33,995 nt of DNA from assembly GCA_948442365.1 (NCBI GenBank), contig CAOJRU010000019.1, positions 1 through 33,995 on the forward strand. Direction: 5' to 3'. A model generated the notes under the pieces. That model did no database searches and was not told the origin of the DNA. It saw nothing but the letters and a program-made list of their open reading frames with translations. Each line of letters starts with the position of its first letter. The stretch's first letter is position 1. Positions 32,975 to 33,995 of this stretch are shown piece by piece. Source of the stretch: an uncultured Clostridium sp. (lineage in GTDB: Bacteria; Bacillota; Clostridia; TANB77; CAG-508). The position numbers and the translations under genes are program-made.

Positions 32975-33995
32975 TTATCTATCCATTCCATTTTCCTTTT
33001 TTTTCAATTGTGATATTTTACCATACAATTGATTTATATATAATTTATTATCTTTATTATTATTTACTTTTTCTATCAATGCTTCCATCTTATCCCATTC
33101 TGAGATTCCAGTTTCCTGAATTTCAGGATAATTAGATTGCATTTTCACATAAATGAAATGTCTTTTTTCCTTCAAATATTCCATTACTTCGCCAAAGTGA
33201 TTTATTTCTCTATCTCTTTTAGTAATTTCTTCATTATCAATTCTTGGCTCAGCTTTGATTCTTTGTCTAAAATTATTTCTATTATCTGTTGATTTTCTAT
33301 GATGAACAATTGTTATTCTTTCTTGTTCTCTTCTATCCTTTTTTTCATCTTGCATGGTTACACCTGCTGCTTCTACTCTTTCCATCATTCTTTGTGTTGA
33401 TTTGGTTCTTTCTGTAATTCCTCCCACTACTAACGTTTCTTTCTCTTTTTGCTCTCTCTCATATATTTCTTTTAGCTCTGAATCCATTTCCCAATGTAAT
33501 AGATTACCATAAAATCCATAATCAAATATTTTTATTTTCTGATTTTGAATTCTTTGCATAATTATATTAAAAATTTTATTATTTTCTGATTCTTCATTTT
33601 CTTTTTTATAATTCTGTACTAATCTTTTTGCTTTCCCAACCGCTTTCTGTTTTTCATATATTGCTAATAACATAACAATTCTGTCAAATTCAGATATTTC
33701 CTCATTTGTTTCTATTTGCTCTATATCGTTTTTATTTATTTCATCATAATATAGTTTTGTTGCTATTTGATTTAATATTTTAGAGGTTCGTTTGTTTTCA
33801 TTATTAAAGTCTTTCGTTCTGTTAATACTCTCAATCTGTGATTGAATTAGTGGATCATTCTTAAATTGTTGTTGGTATTTTATTCTTTCGGCTTCTTTAT
33901 AATCTCCTTCTTCTATTGCTACTGTTATCATCTGTGATTGAATTGGTCCATTATTTTTAAATTGCTCTTGGTATCCTATTCTTTTGGCTTCTTTA
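32975..33995 (-). CDS. Helical repeat protein, unknown function, 5' end beyond the window
   Basis: The frame is open to the window edge, so the start is missing; at least 339 residues are visible. The first part contains a 32-residue tandem repeat: KEAKRIGYQEQFKNNGPIQS is followed 32 residues later by KEAERIKYQQQFKNDPLIQS, joined by QMITVAIEEGDY. The pattern looks like TPR/SEL1-type helical hairpins (inference). The rest is charged and helical (KAKRLVQNYKKENEESENN; KDRREQERITIVHHRKS) without membrane segments. More repeats probably lie upstream. I do not recognise the family. Confidence 0.7.
   Translation of the reverse strand, partial: KEAKRIGYQEQFKNNGPIQSQMITVAIEEGDYKEAERIKYQQQFKNDPLIQSQIESINRTKDFNNENKRTSKILNQIATKLYYDEINKNDIEQIETNEEISEFDRIVMLLAIYEKQKAVGKAKRLVQNYKKENEESENNKIFNIIMQRIQNQKIKIFDYGFYGNLLHWEMDSELKEIYEREQKEKETLVVGGITERTKSTQRMMERVEAAGVTMQDEKKDRREQERITIVHHRKSTDNRNNFRQRIKAEPRIDNEEITKRDREINHFGEVMEYLKEKRHFIYVKMQSNYPEIQETGISEWDKMEALIEKVNNNKDNKLYINQLYGKISQLKKKENGMDR

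Overview
The window is AT-rich DNA from an endospore-forming low-GC Firmicute, probably an anaerobic gut-type Clostridia lineage. It carries the germination protease gpr, the Firmicutes-type blocks yicC-remA-rpoZ-gmk and priA-def-fmt, an asp23/amaP/DUF2273-nusB-xseA-xseB block, formate-tetrahydrofolate ligase and rubrerythrin. Almost every gene lies on the minus strand, so the biological order runs from right to left. Only one 80-residue orphan gene (5080-5322) is on the plus strand.

Layout, right to left. 33995-32975 is the 3' part of an unknown helical protein with a 32-residue tandem repeat. Then come tRNA-Leu(CAA) and rubrerythrin, which has a palindrome over its -35 box. A housekeeping run follows: rsmE, a Lys-rich membrane protein, yicC, remA, rpoZ, gmk, an ATP-grasp gene, priA, def and fmt. 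The asp23/amaP operon with nusB and xseAB starts from a promoter studded with TTGATATAC boxes. Next are a DUF212 protein, fhs and an MFS transporter. Six ABC half-exporters follow (16722-5457), in three heterodimeric pairs with an AraC-type regulator between them. The left end holds uvrA, gpr and a small membrane-anchored protein. No gene-free gap exceeds 300 bases.

Main discovery. Three conserved genes (uvrA, priA and the last ABC exporter) are each interrupted by +1 frameshifts, four in all (3112-3115, 2382-2385, 5547-5550, 25746-25749). At every one the zero-frame codon is CGG. Skipping its C lets the ribosome read the following GGN as a glycine that is expected from the family, and a full-length protein results (UvrA 943 aa, PriA 755 aa, ABC 555 aa). 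By hand inspection of all genes, these four are the only in-frame CGG codons in the window, whereas CGG occurs dozens of times out of phase. CGA, CGC, CGT and AGA are read normally as Arg. The simplest reading is that CGG is not decoded as arginine here and that C-GGN is read as Gly by +1 recoding. This resembles the AGG-Y to Gly frameshifts described for the Perkinsus mitochondrial cox1 gene. In each case the part after the shift carries indispensable motifs (UvrA signature and Walker B, PriA helicase motif VI, ABC H-loop), so the shift would control activity.

Other notable points: a family of short REP-like palindromes (TTGCCA...TGGCAA) placed mostly just after stop codons, with compensatory changes in the arms; a probable ATA start codon in an ATAA overlap between two ABC genes; and strict division of consensus and degenerate ATPase motifs within each ABC pair.
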